Below are positions 9,414 to 17,127 of a stretch of 51,952 bases of DNA, piece by piece. Source of the stretch: UBA6120 sp035361955 (lineage in GTDB: Bacteria; Bacillota_I; Bacilli_A; RFN20; CAG-826); the NCBI GenBank assembly GCA_035361955.1, contig DAOSDC010000010.1, positions 1 through 51,952 on the forward strand, read 5' to 3'. The notes below the pieces were generated by a model. The model made no database searches. It was not told where the DNA came from and saw only the letters and a list, made by a program, of their open reading frames with translations. Made by a program: the position numbers and the translations under genes. Every line of letters starts with the position of its first letter. The stretch's first letter is position 1.

Positions 9414-11132
9414 ATGAAACAACACACATCAAAATTATTAGTAGCCTTGCTCGGCGTCGCCTTCTTGGCCGGATGCACGACGAGCAGCTCGAGCGAGCCG
9501 CCGGTTTCCAGTAGCCAGCCACCCGTTTCTTCGAGCAGTTCTTCTGAAACCACGTCTTCCTCGGAATCATCGGTTCCGTCTTCAAGCGAAGATTTGGGCA
9601 CTCCGTTAAGCAGAGGGTTCTCCGCACAAGCCGTCGCCAATCCCGGCGTCGTGTTTTACGCCAATGAACCATCGACGGTCACCGTCGACTCCGCTTACGT
9701 CGACGAAGGCGTCAGCACCATCCGCTATACGGTGGGCACCGGCGCCGTCTACAACGATATGCAATTTTATCTTGAAAACGAAAACGCAGTGACTGGCACT
9801 CGTTATTCGTTGACGTTCACGCTTAACGCCGGCGTCGCTTTCAGTGGCATCGTCAATGGTGAAACTATCGACTTCGTCAGAGGCGATAACGCCGTGACTT
9901 CACACTTTGAAGAAACCGATGAAGCCTCGCTGCACATCATCGCCGCGACCAGCGAGACCACGCTTGTTTCCAACACCATCGCTTTAAGCGGATTCACCTT
10001 CACCGAGAAAGTTTATGATCCGATTGAAGACGTCGTCATTGACGGTTCATTGGAAGATTGGATTGACGTTCGTGCCTATGAACGCCCCATCGGCGTGACA
10101 GGCGTGACTCCCGACACCGATCACAAGAGCGTGACGTTCTATGCCGCGCTTGGAAACGACGGTTTGTATTTATTCGCCCATGCTTTCCATGACATCTACA
10201 CGACCACGGCAGGTGAATGGTGGCAAAACACCAACTTTGAATTTTTCATCAAAGGCGGAAACCAATACTGGGTATCAGCCGGACCATCATTTACCCATTC
10301 GAAAGTAACTTCGGCCATCGTATCTAGTGAATATAGTGGCGAAGCCAACTATGAAACGAAGATTGAAGCATTTGTCGCTAACGCCGATCTTCCCGAAGGC
10401 GCCATCGTTGCCGGACAAGTCCGCGTCGGTTTTGCCTGGAAGACGATTGGTGATCAAAACACCGGTGGCGAAGCTGCAGGTGGCGGTTATGACGATTACT
10501 GGGTTCCCGCGGGCACTTGGGTCAATAACGCTGACCAAACGTTTGTCACCAACCACGGCATTTTCCTCGATGATCAAGTCAACATTCCGCCGACAACACT
10601 CGATGTTGACGGAGACATATCTGATTGGGCAACCTACGCTGCCTATACAACCAACTATGCCGAACTCATCGGAACCGATACCACGTCACACAAGAGCGTG
10701 CGTTTCTTTGCGATGGTCGCCAGCGATGGTTTGTACCTAGCCGCCCTTGCTTATCATGATGGTTACATCAACGATGCGGGATTGTGGTGGCAAAACACGA
10801 ACTTTGAAGTATTCGTCAATGGCGGCACGCAATATTACGTCGCTGCTAACGGAGCGGTGGCTACGGGCACTGGAGCAATGCACACGGAAGCCTATGAAGG
10901 AACAGCGAATTACGTTACTGTCGCCGAACTATTCATTCCCGCGCCATATTTTGCCGCGGCCGATTACCAACGCGTTGGCTTTGCTTGGAAAACCCCGGGC
11001 GATGACATCACCGGCGGTGCTGCCAATGGTGGTAATGCCGACTCCTATTGGGTTATCCCAGGTCACTGGCCGAACAATGCTGCGGAACAATTTTACGTTA
11101 ATGCCGACGGCATCTTCGCCAGTATTGGCTAA
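9414..11132 (+). CDS. lipoprotein with two tandem CBM9-like modules
   Basis: A 572-aa lipoprotein (LAGC, Cys 21) with a long Ser/Pro/Glu linker (about 22-60), a beta-rich N-terminal domain (about 65-200) and two repeated modules at about 205-388 and 395-572. Both repeats share D-G-x-x-x-D-W, HKSV-x-F-x-A, GLYL, WWQNTNFE, GG-x-QY, a GFAWKT strand and a closing W...NN stretch, resembling CBM9/DOMON-type sugar-binding domains. No catalytic residues are recognised. SD AAAGGAG precedes ATG 9414. It follows GH2 after a 93-bp gap, so it may have its own promoter or be read from the operon. Probably a second surface glycan-binding protein of the arabinan system. Confidence 0.75.
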   Translation: MKQHTSKLLVALLGVAFLAGCTTSSSSEPPVSSSQPPVSSSSSSETTSSSESSVPSSSEDLGTPLSRGFSAQAVANPGVVFYANEPSTVTVDSAYVDEGVSTIRYTVGTGAVYNDMQFYLENENAVTGTRYSLTFTLNAGVAFSGIVNGETIDFVRGDNAVTSHFEETDEASLHIIAATSETTLVSNTIALSGFTFTEKVYDPIEDVVIDGSLEDWIDVRAYERPIGVTGVTPDTDHKSVTFYAALGNDGLYLFAHAFHDIYTTTAGEWWQNTNFEFFIKGGNQYWVSAGPSFTHSKVTSAIVSSEYSGEANYETKIEAFVANADLPEGAIVAGQVRVGFAWKTIGDQNTGGEAAGGGYDDYWVPAGTWVNNADQTFVTNHGIFLDDQVNIPPTTLDVDGDISDWATYAAYTTNYAELIGTDTTSHKSVRFFAMVASDGLYLAALAYHDGYINDAGLWWQNTNFEVFVNGGTQYYVAANGAVATGTGAMHTEAYEGTANYVTVAELFIPAPYFAAADYQRVGFAWKTPGDDITGGAANGGNADSYWVIPGHWPNNAAEQFYVNADGIFASIG

Positions 11133-11169
11133 ATTATTATTTCTAGTCGTATAATATAAACTTATAATT

Positions 11170-11206
11170 ACCGGTCCGGTCGTCATGGCCAGACGATCGG
11201 ATCGGT
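11170..11206 (+). terminator. 15-bp hairpin between CBM9-like gene and lacI-type gene
   Basis: Arms 11170-11184 and 11192-11206 pair over 15 positions (13 Watson-Crick, 2 G-U) around a 7-nt loop. The following stretch ATCCTTTAT is a poor U-tract. TATAAT at 11150-11155 lies upstream, so the hairpin may be in the regulator's 5' leader instead of a plain terminator. Confidence 0.5.
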
Positions 11207-11237
11207 ATCCTTTATCGACACTTTGAAAGGAATGCCA

Positions 11238-12248
11238 ATGAAAAAAAGCGAGCATATTTCCACGGTGCGCCGCGCCCGGCTAAAAGATATCGCCGAACGC
11301 GCTGGTATCACAATGACATCGGTTTCCCGCGCCCTCAAAGGTTGTTCCAACATTTCACAAGCGACGCAGGAACGAGTCCGGCAAATCGCCCTGGACATGG
11401 GATATATTTCCAATCCCCATGCGCAATCGCTTCGTAATGGCCATTTTCCCGTCATTGCTATTGTTTACGATAATTTTAAAAACCCATTTTATTCGATCGT
11501 TACGGGGATGATTGATGCCTACATTCGCGAACGCAATTACCGTTCGATGGTGTTTAACGAATTCAATCAAGATGCGCGCCTCGGTTTGGCTGCCGCTCAA
11601 GAAATAACGGCATTCAATTTATCGGGGGTGATTACGTTTTTGGTCCCGACGCAAGAAGCCATCGAATTATTCAAACGCCACTCGGTTCCTTTAATTATTA
11701 TTGGCCGAGATGGCTCGGAGATGAATATCGATTCTGTCTCATCAAACGATTTTCAAGGTGGCTATTTAGCTGGGAAAGAATTATTGAAAACGGGAAGACG
11801 TCATTTTCTTTACATCGGCGCTTATGAAAATTTGCCGATCAACCGCAACCGCTATCAAGGATTCCTTAAAGCTTTAAGTGAAGAAAACATCAATCCAATT
11901 GCTAAATTTAACAACGAAAACATCGCTGCCGACGCCCTTGTCGAAGCGGCGTTTATTGAAGATACTCATATCGATGGCATCTTTTGTTTTAACGATTTGA
12001 TGGCCTTTGAAGTCGTCAACTACTTGATGGAACACAAACGCCGGATTCCTAAAGAAACAGCGGTAATCGGGTATGATAACCTCCAACGATATATCAATTA
12101 TCCGTTCCGTTTGACAACGATTGACGCTGACATGCAAACGACAGCCAAACTAGTCGTGGATTCAATATTTATGCAACTTAAAGACCCAAGCAGACAACCA
12201 GTCAATCAAGTCGTCGATGTGTCCATTATGATTGGAAAAACTTCCTAA
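11238..12248 (+). CDS. LacI-family transcriptional regulator
   Basis: A 336-aa LacI/GalR regulator. The N-terminal HTH reads LKDIAERAGIT-MTSVSRALKG, followed by the hinge region (NPHAQSLRNG) and a periplasmic-binding-like effector domain with NRYQGFLKAL, DGIFCFNDLMA and AVIGYDN. ATG 11238 has SD AAAGGA at 6-nt spacing; the in-frame TTG 11223 and ATG 11232 are less well placed. It closes the arabinan locus and most likely controls it through the palindrome at 1161-1182, responding to an arabino-oligosaccharide or arabinose (inferred). Confidence 0.92.
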   Translation: MKKSEHISTVRRARLKDIAERAGITMTSVSRALKGCSNISQATQERVRQIALDMGYISNPHAQSLRNGHFPVIAIVYDNFKNPFYSIVTGMIDAYIRERNYRSMVFNEFNQDARLGLAAAQEITAFNLSGVITFLVPTQEAIELFKRHSVPLIIIGRDGSEMNIDSVSSNDFQGGYLAGKELLKTGRRHFLYIGAYENLPINRNRYQGFLKALSEENINPIAKFNNENIAADALVEAAFIEDTHIDGIFCFNDLMAFEVVNYLMEHKRRIPKETAVIGYDNLQRYINYPFRLTTIDADMQTTAKLVVDSIFMQLKDPSRQPVNQVVDVSIMIGKTS

Positions 12249-12280
12249 TCCTGATTTTATACACAATTTGGAATCACAAG

Positions 12281-12306
12281 TAGTCATATATATATGACTA
12301 TTTTTC
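12281..12306 (+). terminator. terminator after the LacI-type gene
   Basis: Perfect 20-bp palindrome at 12281-12300 (arms TAGTCATATA/TATATGACTA) followed by TTTTTCG. Confidence 0.75.
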
Positions 12307-12329
12307 GTTTCTAGTAAAATCATCAATGG

Positions 12330-12371
12330 TTAGCACTCATTGCTTGACAGTGCCAAATTATGTGCTAAAAT
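12330..12371 (+). promoter_or_regulatory. CIRCE-like operator with embedded promoter, hsp20
   Basis: Left half TTAGCACTC (12330-12338), 9-bp spacer, right half CAGTGCCAA (12348-12356); CIRCE is TTAGCACTC-N9-GAGTGCTAA, so two right-half positions differ. The -35 TTGACA (12344-12349) spans the spacer and the right half, and an extended -10 TGCTAAAAT (12363-12371) follows after 16 bp. HrcA bound here would cover the -35 box. Confidence 0.8.
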
Positions 12372-12416
12372 ATGATTGCGCAAGAAAAATGGCGCTAAAA
12401 ATATATGGAGGTACAT

Positions 12417-12851
12417 ATGATGATCAACAAAAAATTCGACCTACTTAATCCCGGCACTTTGTTCGAGGATTTATTCCCCCTCGATCCATTCCGGGTCCAT
12501 CGCAGTGGCAACTGGATGAACCAGGGCTTACAAACAGACATTAAGGAAACCGACAAGGAATACGAACTGTCAATCAACGTCCCGGGCATTCCCAAGGAAC
12601 ACATCGACATCGCGCTTGAAAACGGGTATTTGACGATTACCGCTGAACAAAGGGAAGAACGCGATGAAGATAACGCCAACTATGTGCGTCGCGAGCGTTT
12701 CTACCGCTCGGCCTGCCGTAGTTTCTATGTTGGAGAAGAAGTTAAACAAACCGACATCAAAGCGAAAGTCGAAGATGGCGTGTTGCGCCTCAGCGTTCCC
12801 AAAATCATCGAAAAGCCTGAAGAAACAAAACACAAAATCACGATTGAATAA
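12417..12851 (+). CDS. hsp20: Hsp20 small heat-shock protein
   Basis: A 144-aa alpha-crystallin-type holdase. N-terminal arm LFEDLFPLDPF, core domain with YELSINVPGIPKEHIDI and the closing G-V-L-x-L motif (DGVLRLSVPK), then a short tail. Start set at ATG 12417, 5 nt after GGAGG; ATG 12420 is also possible. ATG 12405 overlaps the SD and is unlikely. Single-gene unit between a CIRCE-like promoter and a terminator, so heat-inducible through HrcA (inferred; hrcA is not in the window). Confidence 0.95.
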   Translation: MMINKKFDLLNPGTLFEDLFPLDPFRVHRSGNWMNQGLQTDIKETDKEYELSINVPGIPKEHIDIALENGYLTITAEQREERDEDNANYVRRERFYRSACRSFYVGEEVKQTDIKAKVEDGVLRLSVPKIIEKPEETKHKITIE

Positions 12852-12871
12852 CGGCTATTTTGTTTCCAATG

Positions 12872-12897
12872 AAGCGCCTGCGGGCGCTTTTTCTTTT
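12872..12897 (+). terminator. terminator of hsp20
   Basis: Stem AAGCGCC/GGCGCTT (12872-12878 with 12883-12889), 4-nt loop, then a T-rich tail. Confidence 0.9.
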
Positions 12898-12962
12898 GAA
12901 AAGTAACTAGATAGGTAGAATGATATTTTCTTTATTGTGTAAAAGGCATACAATAATGCGGA

Positions 12963-14471
12963 ATGGCACTAAAAGATTTTTTTAAACGATATATCGGCGA
13001 CAAAGCCTTTTACCGCGAAATGTTTTTTGTGGCGTTCCCAATCGCATTGCAGCAGTTAATTTCCGCTAGTGTCAATATCGTCGATTCGGCGATGATTGGT
13101 CGCTGGGGCAATCTTGCGTTTGGTCCCGGAGGTAGCGAGGTATCGTCGGCCGCGGTCATGATTGCCGGACGTTATATGACAACGTTCGAGAACATCATGA
13201 TTTTGTTAGCCATCTCATGTACGATTTTTATCGCCCAATACTTCGGCGCTCGTAACAAAGAAGCGATGCGAAAAGTGTTTGGACTATGTATGAAGCTGAC
13301 GATTGGTTTCGGTCTGGGCGCACTGATATTAGGATTTTTCTTCCGTCAGGAAATCGTGCTGTTCTTTTCCACGGGTGTCGGTTCGGGCATGGAGATGTTG
13401 ACGCTTGGACGTAGTTACTTAGCAATTGTCGCCTGGACATTTATCCCTTACTCGTTAAGCGTTGCTTTATCATTTTGCCTTAGAGCAATCAAGAAGACGA
13501 AAATACCGCTTCTATCCAGTGGCGCGGCGGCGATTTTCAATCTGGTGATGAATTACATCTTGATTTATCCCTTAGGCATGGGCGTCATTGGCGCGGCCAT
13601 TGCCACTTTGTTGGCCCGCTTCGTTGAATTAGGCATTTTAGTTTATTACTATTTCCGACACAAACCAGAATTTTACGGGCCTTTTGCAGAGGTATTTGAA
13701 ATCCCGCGCGCTTTTGCCGTTAATATTTTACGTAAAGGTTGGCCGATGGTAATTGCCCAAGCGTTGACCGAGGGTTTGGCGATGTTTATGTTTTTCGCAT
13801 ATTCGCGCGTTGAACTTGGTAACGCCACCAACATTGCGGCCATCAATTTATCGACGCGTGTCGTTGAACTGATTTTTGCATTTGTCGGAGGAATGGGAAC
13901 GGCGGCCGCGATTATGGTGGGCTCGCGTTTAGGGGCTGGAAAAATCGAAGAGGCCAAACGTAACGCCAGATGGCAAATAAGCTATATTTTGATGATGTCA
14001 ATGGCCACGGTTTTGATCATGATTGGACTGATTCCCGTCATCCAAATTCTTTTCTCCTACGATGTCGCGGGCAACCAATTGTTGGCTGTGGCGATGGTGC
14101 TACAAGCCTTGGCGCTACCATTCTTATTTTATTCGAGCAACGTCATTTTCATCACCCGAGCTGGTGGTTATACGAAAGCGCCGATTTTTATTACCAACAT
14201 CCCCTACATTTTAATCAAAGCCCCACTCGTGTCCTTATTCGTGTTCGTGTATCCTGGCGTGATTGAAAATAGTCCTTGGTTACAAACCACTTTTGCGGCA
14301 CTGGGACTTCCCGTCAACCTCGTCATCTTTGTGTTTATCATCGATCGCTTTATTGAAGTCGTGCGAGCCATCATCGCTTACATTGTCTATCACCGCGCCG
14401 ACTGGCAAAAAGATATCACGCGTCAAACCTCGCGTTCCTTGAAAAAGAAACCCGAGATTGCGACAACATAA
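12963..14471 (+). CDS. MATE-family efflux transporter
   Basis: A 502-aa, twelve-helix membrane protein with the two-bundle MATE layout: FPIALQQLISASVNIVDSAMIGRWG at the N-terminus and the second-half repeat GWPMVIAQALTEGLAMFMF. Likely Na+- or H+-coupled export of drugs or metabolites. ATG 12963 has no Shine-Dalgarno; TACAAT at 12949-12954 ends only 8 nt before it, so the message may be leaderless. The GtrA-like gene follows closely. Confidence 0.92.
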   Translation: MALKDFFKRYIGDKAFYREMFFVAFPIALQQLISASVNIVDSAMIGRWGNLAFGPGGSEVSSAAVMIAGRYMTTFENIMILLAISCTIFIAQYFGARNKEAMRKVFGLCMKLTIGFGLGALILGFFFRQEIVLFFSTGVGSGMEMLTLGRSYLAIVAWTFIPYSLSVALSFCLRAIKKTKIPLLSSGAAAIFNLVMNYILIYPLGMGVIGAAIATLLARFVELGILVYYYFRHKPEFYGPFAEVFEIPRAFAVNILRKGWPMVIAQALTEGLAMFMFFAYSRVELGNATNIAAINLSTRVVELIFAFVGGMGTAAAIMVGSRLGAGKIEEAKRNARWQISYILMMSMATVLIMIGLIPVIQILFSYDVAGNQLLAVAMVLQALALPFLFYSSNVIFITRAGGYTKAPIFITNIPYILIKAPLVSLFVFVYPGVIENSPWLQTTFAALGLPVNLVIFVFIIDRFIEVVRAIIAYIVYHRADWQKDITRQTSRSLKKKPEIATT

Positions 14472-14478
14472 TATCGCG

Positions 14479-14550
14479 ATGGATCCATCGATTACAAAAT
14501 TTGATAAAGCGCGCAAAAAGACATGATTTCAGTTTGTTTTATTCACGCTG
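14479..14550 (+). pseudogene. N-terminal piece of the GtrA-like gene before an in-frame UGA
   Basis: Reading from ATG 14479 in the frame of the GtrA gene gives 15 residues (MDPSITKFDKARKKT), a TGA at 14524-14526, then FQFVLFTL running straight into the annotated ATG 14551. This continuous reading is what a full GtrA N-terminus should look like (basic tail, then helix 1), with Trp the natural residue at the stop. It may be a nonsense mutation, recoding, or a base error. Confidence 0.5.
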
Positions 14551-14991
14551 ATGAGTTTATTGACGACGCTTGTCGATCTAGGGACCTTCGCGTTATTTAA
14601 TTATTTGATTTTTACATCTTTGTCATCAATTAGCTTCCAGTGGTGGCTGTTTGATTATTCACTAGCAAATGGCGGCTTGACTGCCTTTCTGGCATTTGCA
14701 CTTTCGTTTATCATTTCACAAACATTCAACTTTTTCTTGCAAAGAAAGGTGACGTTTCAAGCTACTAATAATGTTTTATTAAGCGGAATCCTTTATGCAG
14801 TGATGGTATTGGTCGTCTTCTTTTTGCAACTGTGGGTACCGACGCTTGTCAGAACTCCCTTGGCGGACGCAATTGGCGAGGGCTGGGCTGATTTGATTAT
14901 CAAAAACGTCAACATGACCGTTTCGTTTTTAATCCAATTTCCCGTTAGTAAGTACGTTATCATGCGTGTTGGGCATAGGAAAACGGCATAA
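14551..14991 (+). CDS. GtrA-like membrane protein, possibly N-terminally interrupted
   Basis: A 146-aa membrane protein of the GtrA/DPMS type with four predicted helices. The stretch FLAFALSFIISQTFNFFLQRKVTF, with Asn before F and the QRK-x-TF turn, is the family signature. GtrA-like proteins help move lipid-linked sugars across the membrane. ATG 14551 lies inside the expected first helix and has no Shine-Dalgarno. The upstream in-frame codons supply the missing N-terminus but are cut by a TGA at 14524. It follows the MATE gene closely and may depend on its transcript. Confidence 0.72.
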   Translation: MSLLTTLVDLGTFALFNYLIFTSLSSISFQWWLFDYSLANGGLTAFLAFALSFIISQTFNFFLQRKVTFQATNNVLLSGILYAVMVLVVFFLQLWVPTLVRTPLADAIGEGWADLIIKNVNMTVSFLIQFPVSKYVIMRVGHRKTA

Positions 14992-15027
14992 AATTGTTTT
15001 ATTTTACTAGATGGGCCTACTAATAAA

Positions 15028-15066
15028 CGGTAAAAACGCATAAAATTATTACCGATTCATTTTTTT
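15028..15066 (+). terminator. weak terminator before the ABC pair
   Basis: Arms CGGTAA/TTACCG (15028-15033 with 15049-15054), 15-nt loop, then a run of seven T at 15060-15066. The stem is short. Confidence 0.35.
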
Positions 15067-15092
15067 AACATTTCATTGATGGGAGCATGTTT

Positions 15093-15869
15093 ATGGAAGC
15101 TGTTCTAGAAGTAAAAAATCTCGTTAAGACGTTTAGTCTGAGCGTCAAGCAACAAAAAACCTTAAATTTACCAACGGCACATATCAAGGCGCTTAACGGT
15201 GTCTCGTTACACGTTAACAAAGGACAAATATACGGCCTGCTTGGACCTAACGGTGCGGGAAAGACGACAGCGTTACGGATTATTGCAACTTTAATTAAAG
15301 CTGATGCGGGTGACGCGTTCGTATTTGGTCATTCGGTCAGCAAAGAACCGGACACCGTTCGTGGCAAAATCGGTTTTTTGACAAGTGAATTAAAACTTGA
15401 AGATTTCTTTACTCCAAGTTATTTATTCGATTTCTTCTCGAAACTTCATCAAGTCCCCAATGATATTGCCTCGGCGCGCAAAAAAGATTTATTCGCCCGT
15501 TTCGGGATTGATGATTTCAGCGAAGTCAAGGTCAGTAATTTATCGACGGGTATGAAACAAAAAGCCTCGCTGGCGATTTCGCTTGTTCACGATCCCGATT
15601 TCATTATTTTTGATGAACCGACGAACGGGTTGGACGTATTGACCGCGAAAGTAGTGACCGATTTTCTTTTGGAACTAAAGCAGCGCGGCAAAACGATTAT
15701 CGTTTCAACGCACATCTTTAGCCTTGTCGAAAAAATTTGCACCGACGTAGGTATTATCATCGAAGGACGCCTCATTAAAGAAGGAACGCTCGCGCAGGTT
15801 AAGGGCGACAAAGCTTTGGAAGATGTGTTCTTCGACTTATATGAGCAAGAAGTGGGGGCTGTTTCATGA
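15093..15869 (+). CDS. ABC transporter ATP-binding protein (NatA-like)
   Basis: A 258-aa ABC ATPase of the drug/sodium-export class. Walker A GPNGAGKT (51-58), signature LSTGMKQ, Walker B FIIFDEPTNGLD and switch His in STHIF. ATG 15093 has GGGAG 7 nt upstream; ATG 15087 is too close to it. The 4-bp ATGA overlap with the ABC-2 permease makes them a two-subunit exporter. The substrate is unknown: NatAB (Na+), antibiotics and lipids are all possible. Confidence 0.9.
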   Translation: MEAVLEVKNLVKTFSLSVKQQKTLNLPTAHIKALNGVSLHVNKGQIYGLLGPNGAGKTTALRIIATLIKADAGDAFVFGHSVSKEPDTVRGKIGFLTSELKLEDFFTPSYLFDFFSKLHQVPNDIASARKKDLFARFGIDDFSEVKVSNLSTGMKQKASLAISLVHDPDFIIFDEPTNGLDVLTAKVVTDFLLELKQRGKTIIVSTHIFSLVEKICTDVGIIIEGRLIKEGTLAQVKGDKALEDVFFDLYEQEVGAVS

Positions 15870-17056
15870 AAAACATCATGACGATCATCAAAAAAGAATT
15901 AGCCCGTTTCTTTAAAGACGCACGTCTTGTGATTACCACGCTACTTTTCCCTGGACTAATGATTTTTGGCATTTACTCAATCATGGGCGATGCCATGGGC
16001 AATATGCTAAGCGGCGATCCCGATTATGTTCCGATTGTTAAAGTCGTCAACATGCCCGACAGCATCAATGCTTTGATTAGCGCTAATGAGATCGAGGTCG
16101 AAATTCAAGATTTGACGCTTGCTGAAATCGAGCAGGCCAAGACATCAATCATTGACAAAGATACGGACTTATTGCTCATTTTCCCACTAGATTTTGATAG
16201 CCTTGTCGATGAAGCGCTCAATAACGGCGGACTCGCTCCTGAAATAAGCATGTACTACAATTCGACGAAACCCGAATCTTCGTCAGTCTATTACCTGTTC
16301 GCGACCTTGTTTGATGGATACGAAATGAGTCTAAGCAATATCATTACGCTCAATGGCGATGTTGAGGAAGCCTACGATTTGGCGAGTGATCAAGACACAT
16401 TAGGCATGGTCTTGTCGATGATTTTGCCGTTTTTGATATTGTCGCTACTATTTTCTGGATGTTTAGCGGTTACGCCCGAATCGATTGCCGGAGAAAAAGA
16501 ACGAGGCACGATTGCCACGCTATTGGTCACTCCGATCAAGCGCCACGAGCTTGCTGTCGGCAAGATTATATCACTATCCATCCTTGCTTCCTTAGCGGCC
16601 TTATCGAGTTTTACCGGCACGATTTTGTCACTACCAAAAATCATCGGGATGCAAGGTGGAGAAACGGCCGATGCGCTATCCAACTTTTTGATTACCGACT
16701 ACTTAGCCATTATTTTCGTCATCGTTTCGATTGTCTTGTTCATCGTTTCGTTTTTGGCTATTTTATCAGCCTATGCCCGTTCTGTTAAAGAAGCCAATGC
16801 TTTGGCGATGCCGTTTATGATTATGACCTTACTAGTTGGTATCTTGACGATGTTTGGCGGTGGTTCATCGCTCAATCTCGCGTTGTATCTGATTCCCATT
16901 TACGGGCCGACGCAAGCGCTTGTCGGTATATTCTCGTTTGCGACGGATTGGACACACATAGCACTGGCCGGCATTTCATCGATTTTTTATGCGGCGTTAT
17001 GTGGTTTGCTGCTTATCAGAATGTTTAACAGCGAACGCGTCATGTTCAAACGTTAG
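15866..17056 (+). CDS. ABC-2 type permease (NatB-like)
   Basis: A 396-aa permease. One helix near the N-terminus (about 20-43), a large extracytoplasmic domain (about 45-170), then five or six helices. ITPESIAGEKERGTIATLL-type sequence (TPESIAGEKERGT) after the second helix is the conserved cytoplasmic turn of NatB/YhaP-like permeases. Coupled by overlap to the ATPase at 15093. Confidence 0.9.
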   Translation: MKNIMTIIKKELARFFKDARLVITTLLFPGLMIFGIYSIMGDAMGNMLSGDPDYVPIVKVVNMPDSINALISANEIEVEIQDLTLAEIEQAKTSIIDKDTDLLLIFPLDFDSLVDEALNNGGLAPEISMYYNSTKPESSSVYYLFATLFDGYEMSLSNIITLNGDVEEAYDLASDQDTLGMVLSMILPFLILSLLFSGCLAVTPESIAGEKERGTIATLLVTPIKRHELAVGKIISLSILASLAALSSFTGTILSLPKIIGMQGGETADALSNFLITDYLAIIFVIVSIVLFIVSFLAILSAYARSVKEANALAMPFMIMTLLVGILTMFGGGSSLNLALYLIPIYGPTQALVGIFSFATDWTHIALAGISSIFYAALCGLLLIRMFNSERVMFKR

Positions 17057-17061
17057 TCATC

Positions 17062-17103
17062 CTAGCACTCATTACTTGACAGTGCCAATTTTTATGTTAA
17101 AAT
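17062..17103 (+). promoter_or_regulatory. CIRCE-like operator with embedded promoter, htpG
   Basis: CTAGCACTC (17062-17070), 9-bp spacer, CAGTGCCAA (17080-17088). TTGACA (17076-17081), then after 16 bp the extended -10 TGTTAAAAT (17095-17103). Layout and right half-site are identical to the hsp20 copy. Confidence 0.78.
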
Positions 17104-17127
17104 ATCGTCCGGATAGGAGTTTTCAAT

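Noticed and set aside
9425..9600. Ser-codon-rich repeats as a DNA repeat element
   Set aside because: They encode the Ser/Pro linker of a lipoprotein; similar linkers at 1330 and 19620 are protein-level low complexity, not a mobile or regulatory repeat.
10327..11154. Two overlapping open frames of 135-137 codons on the plus strand
   Set aside because: Out-of-frame shadows of the CBM9-like repeats, with composition unlike the real genes.
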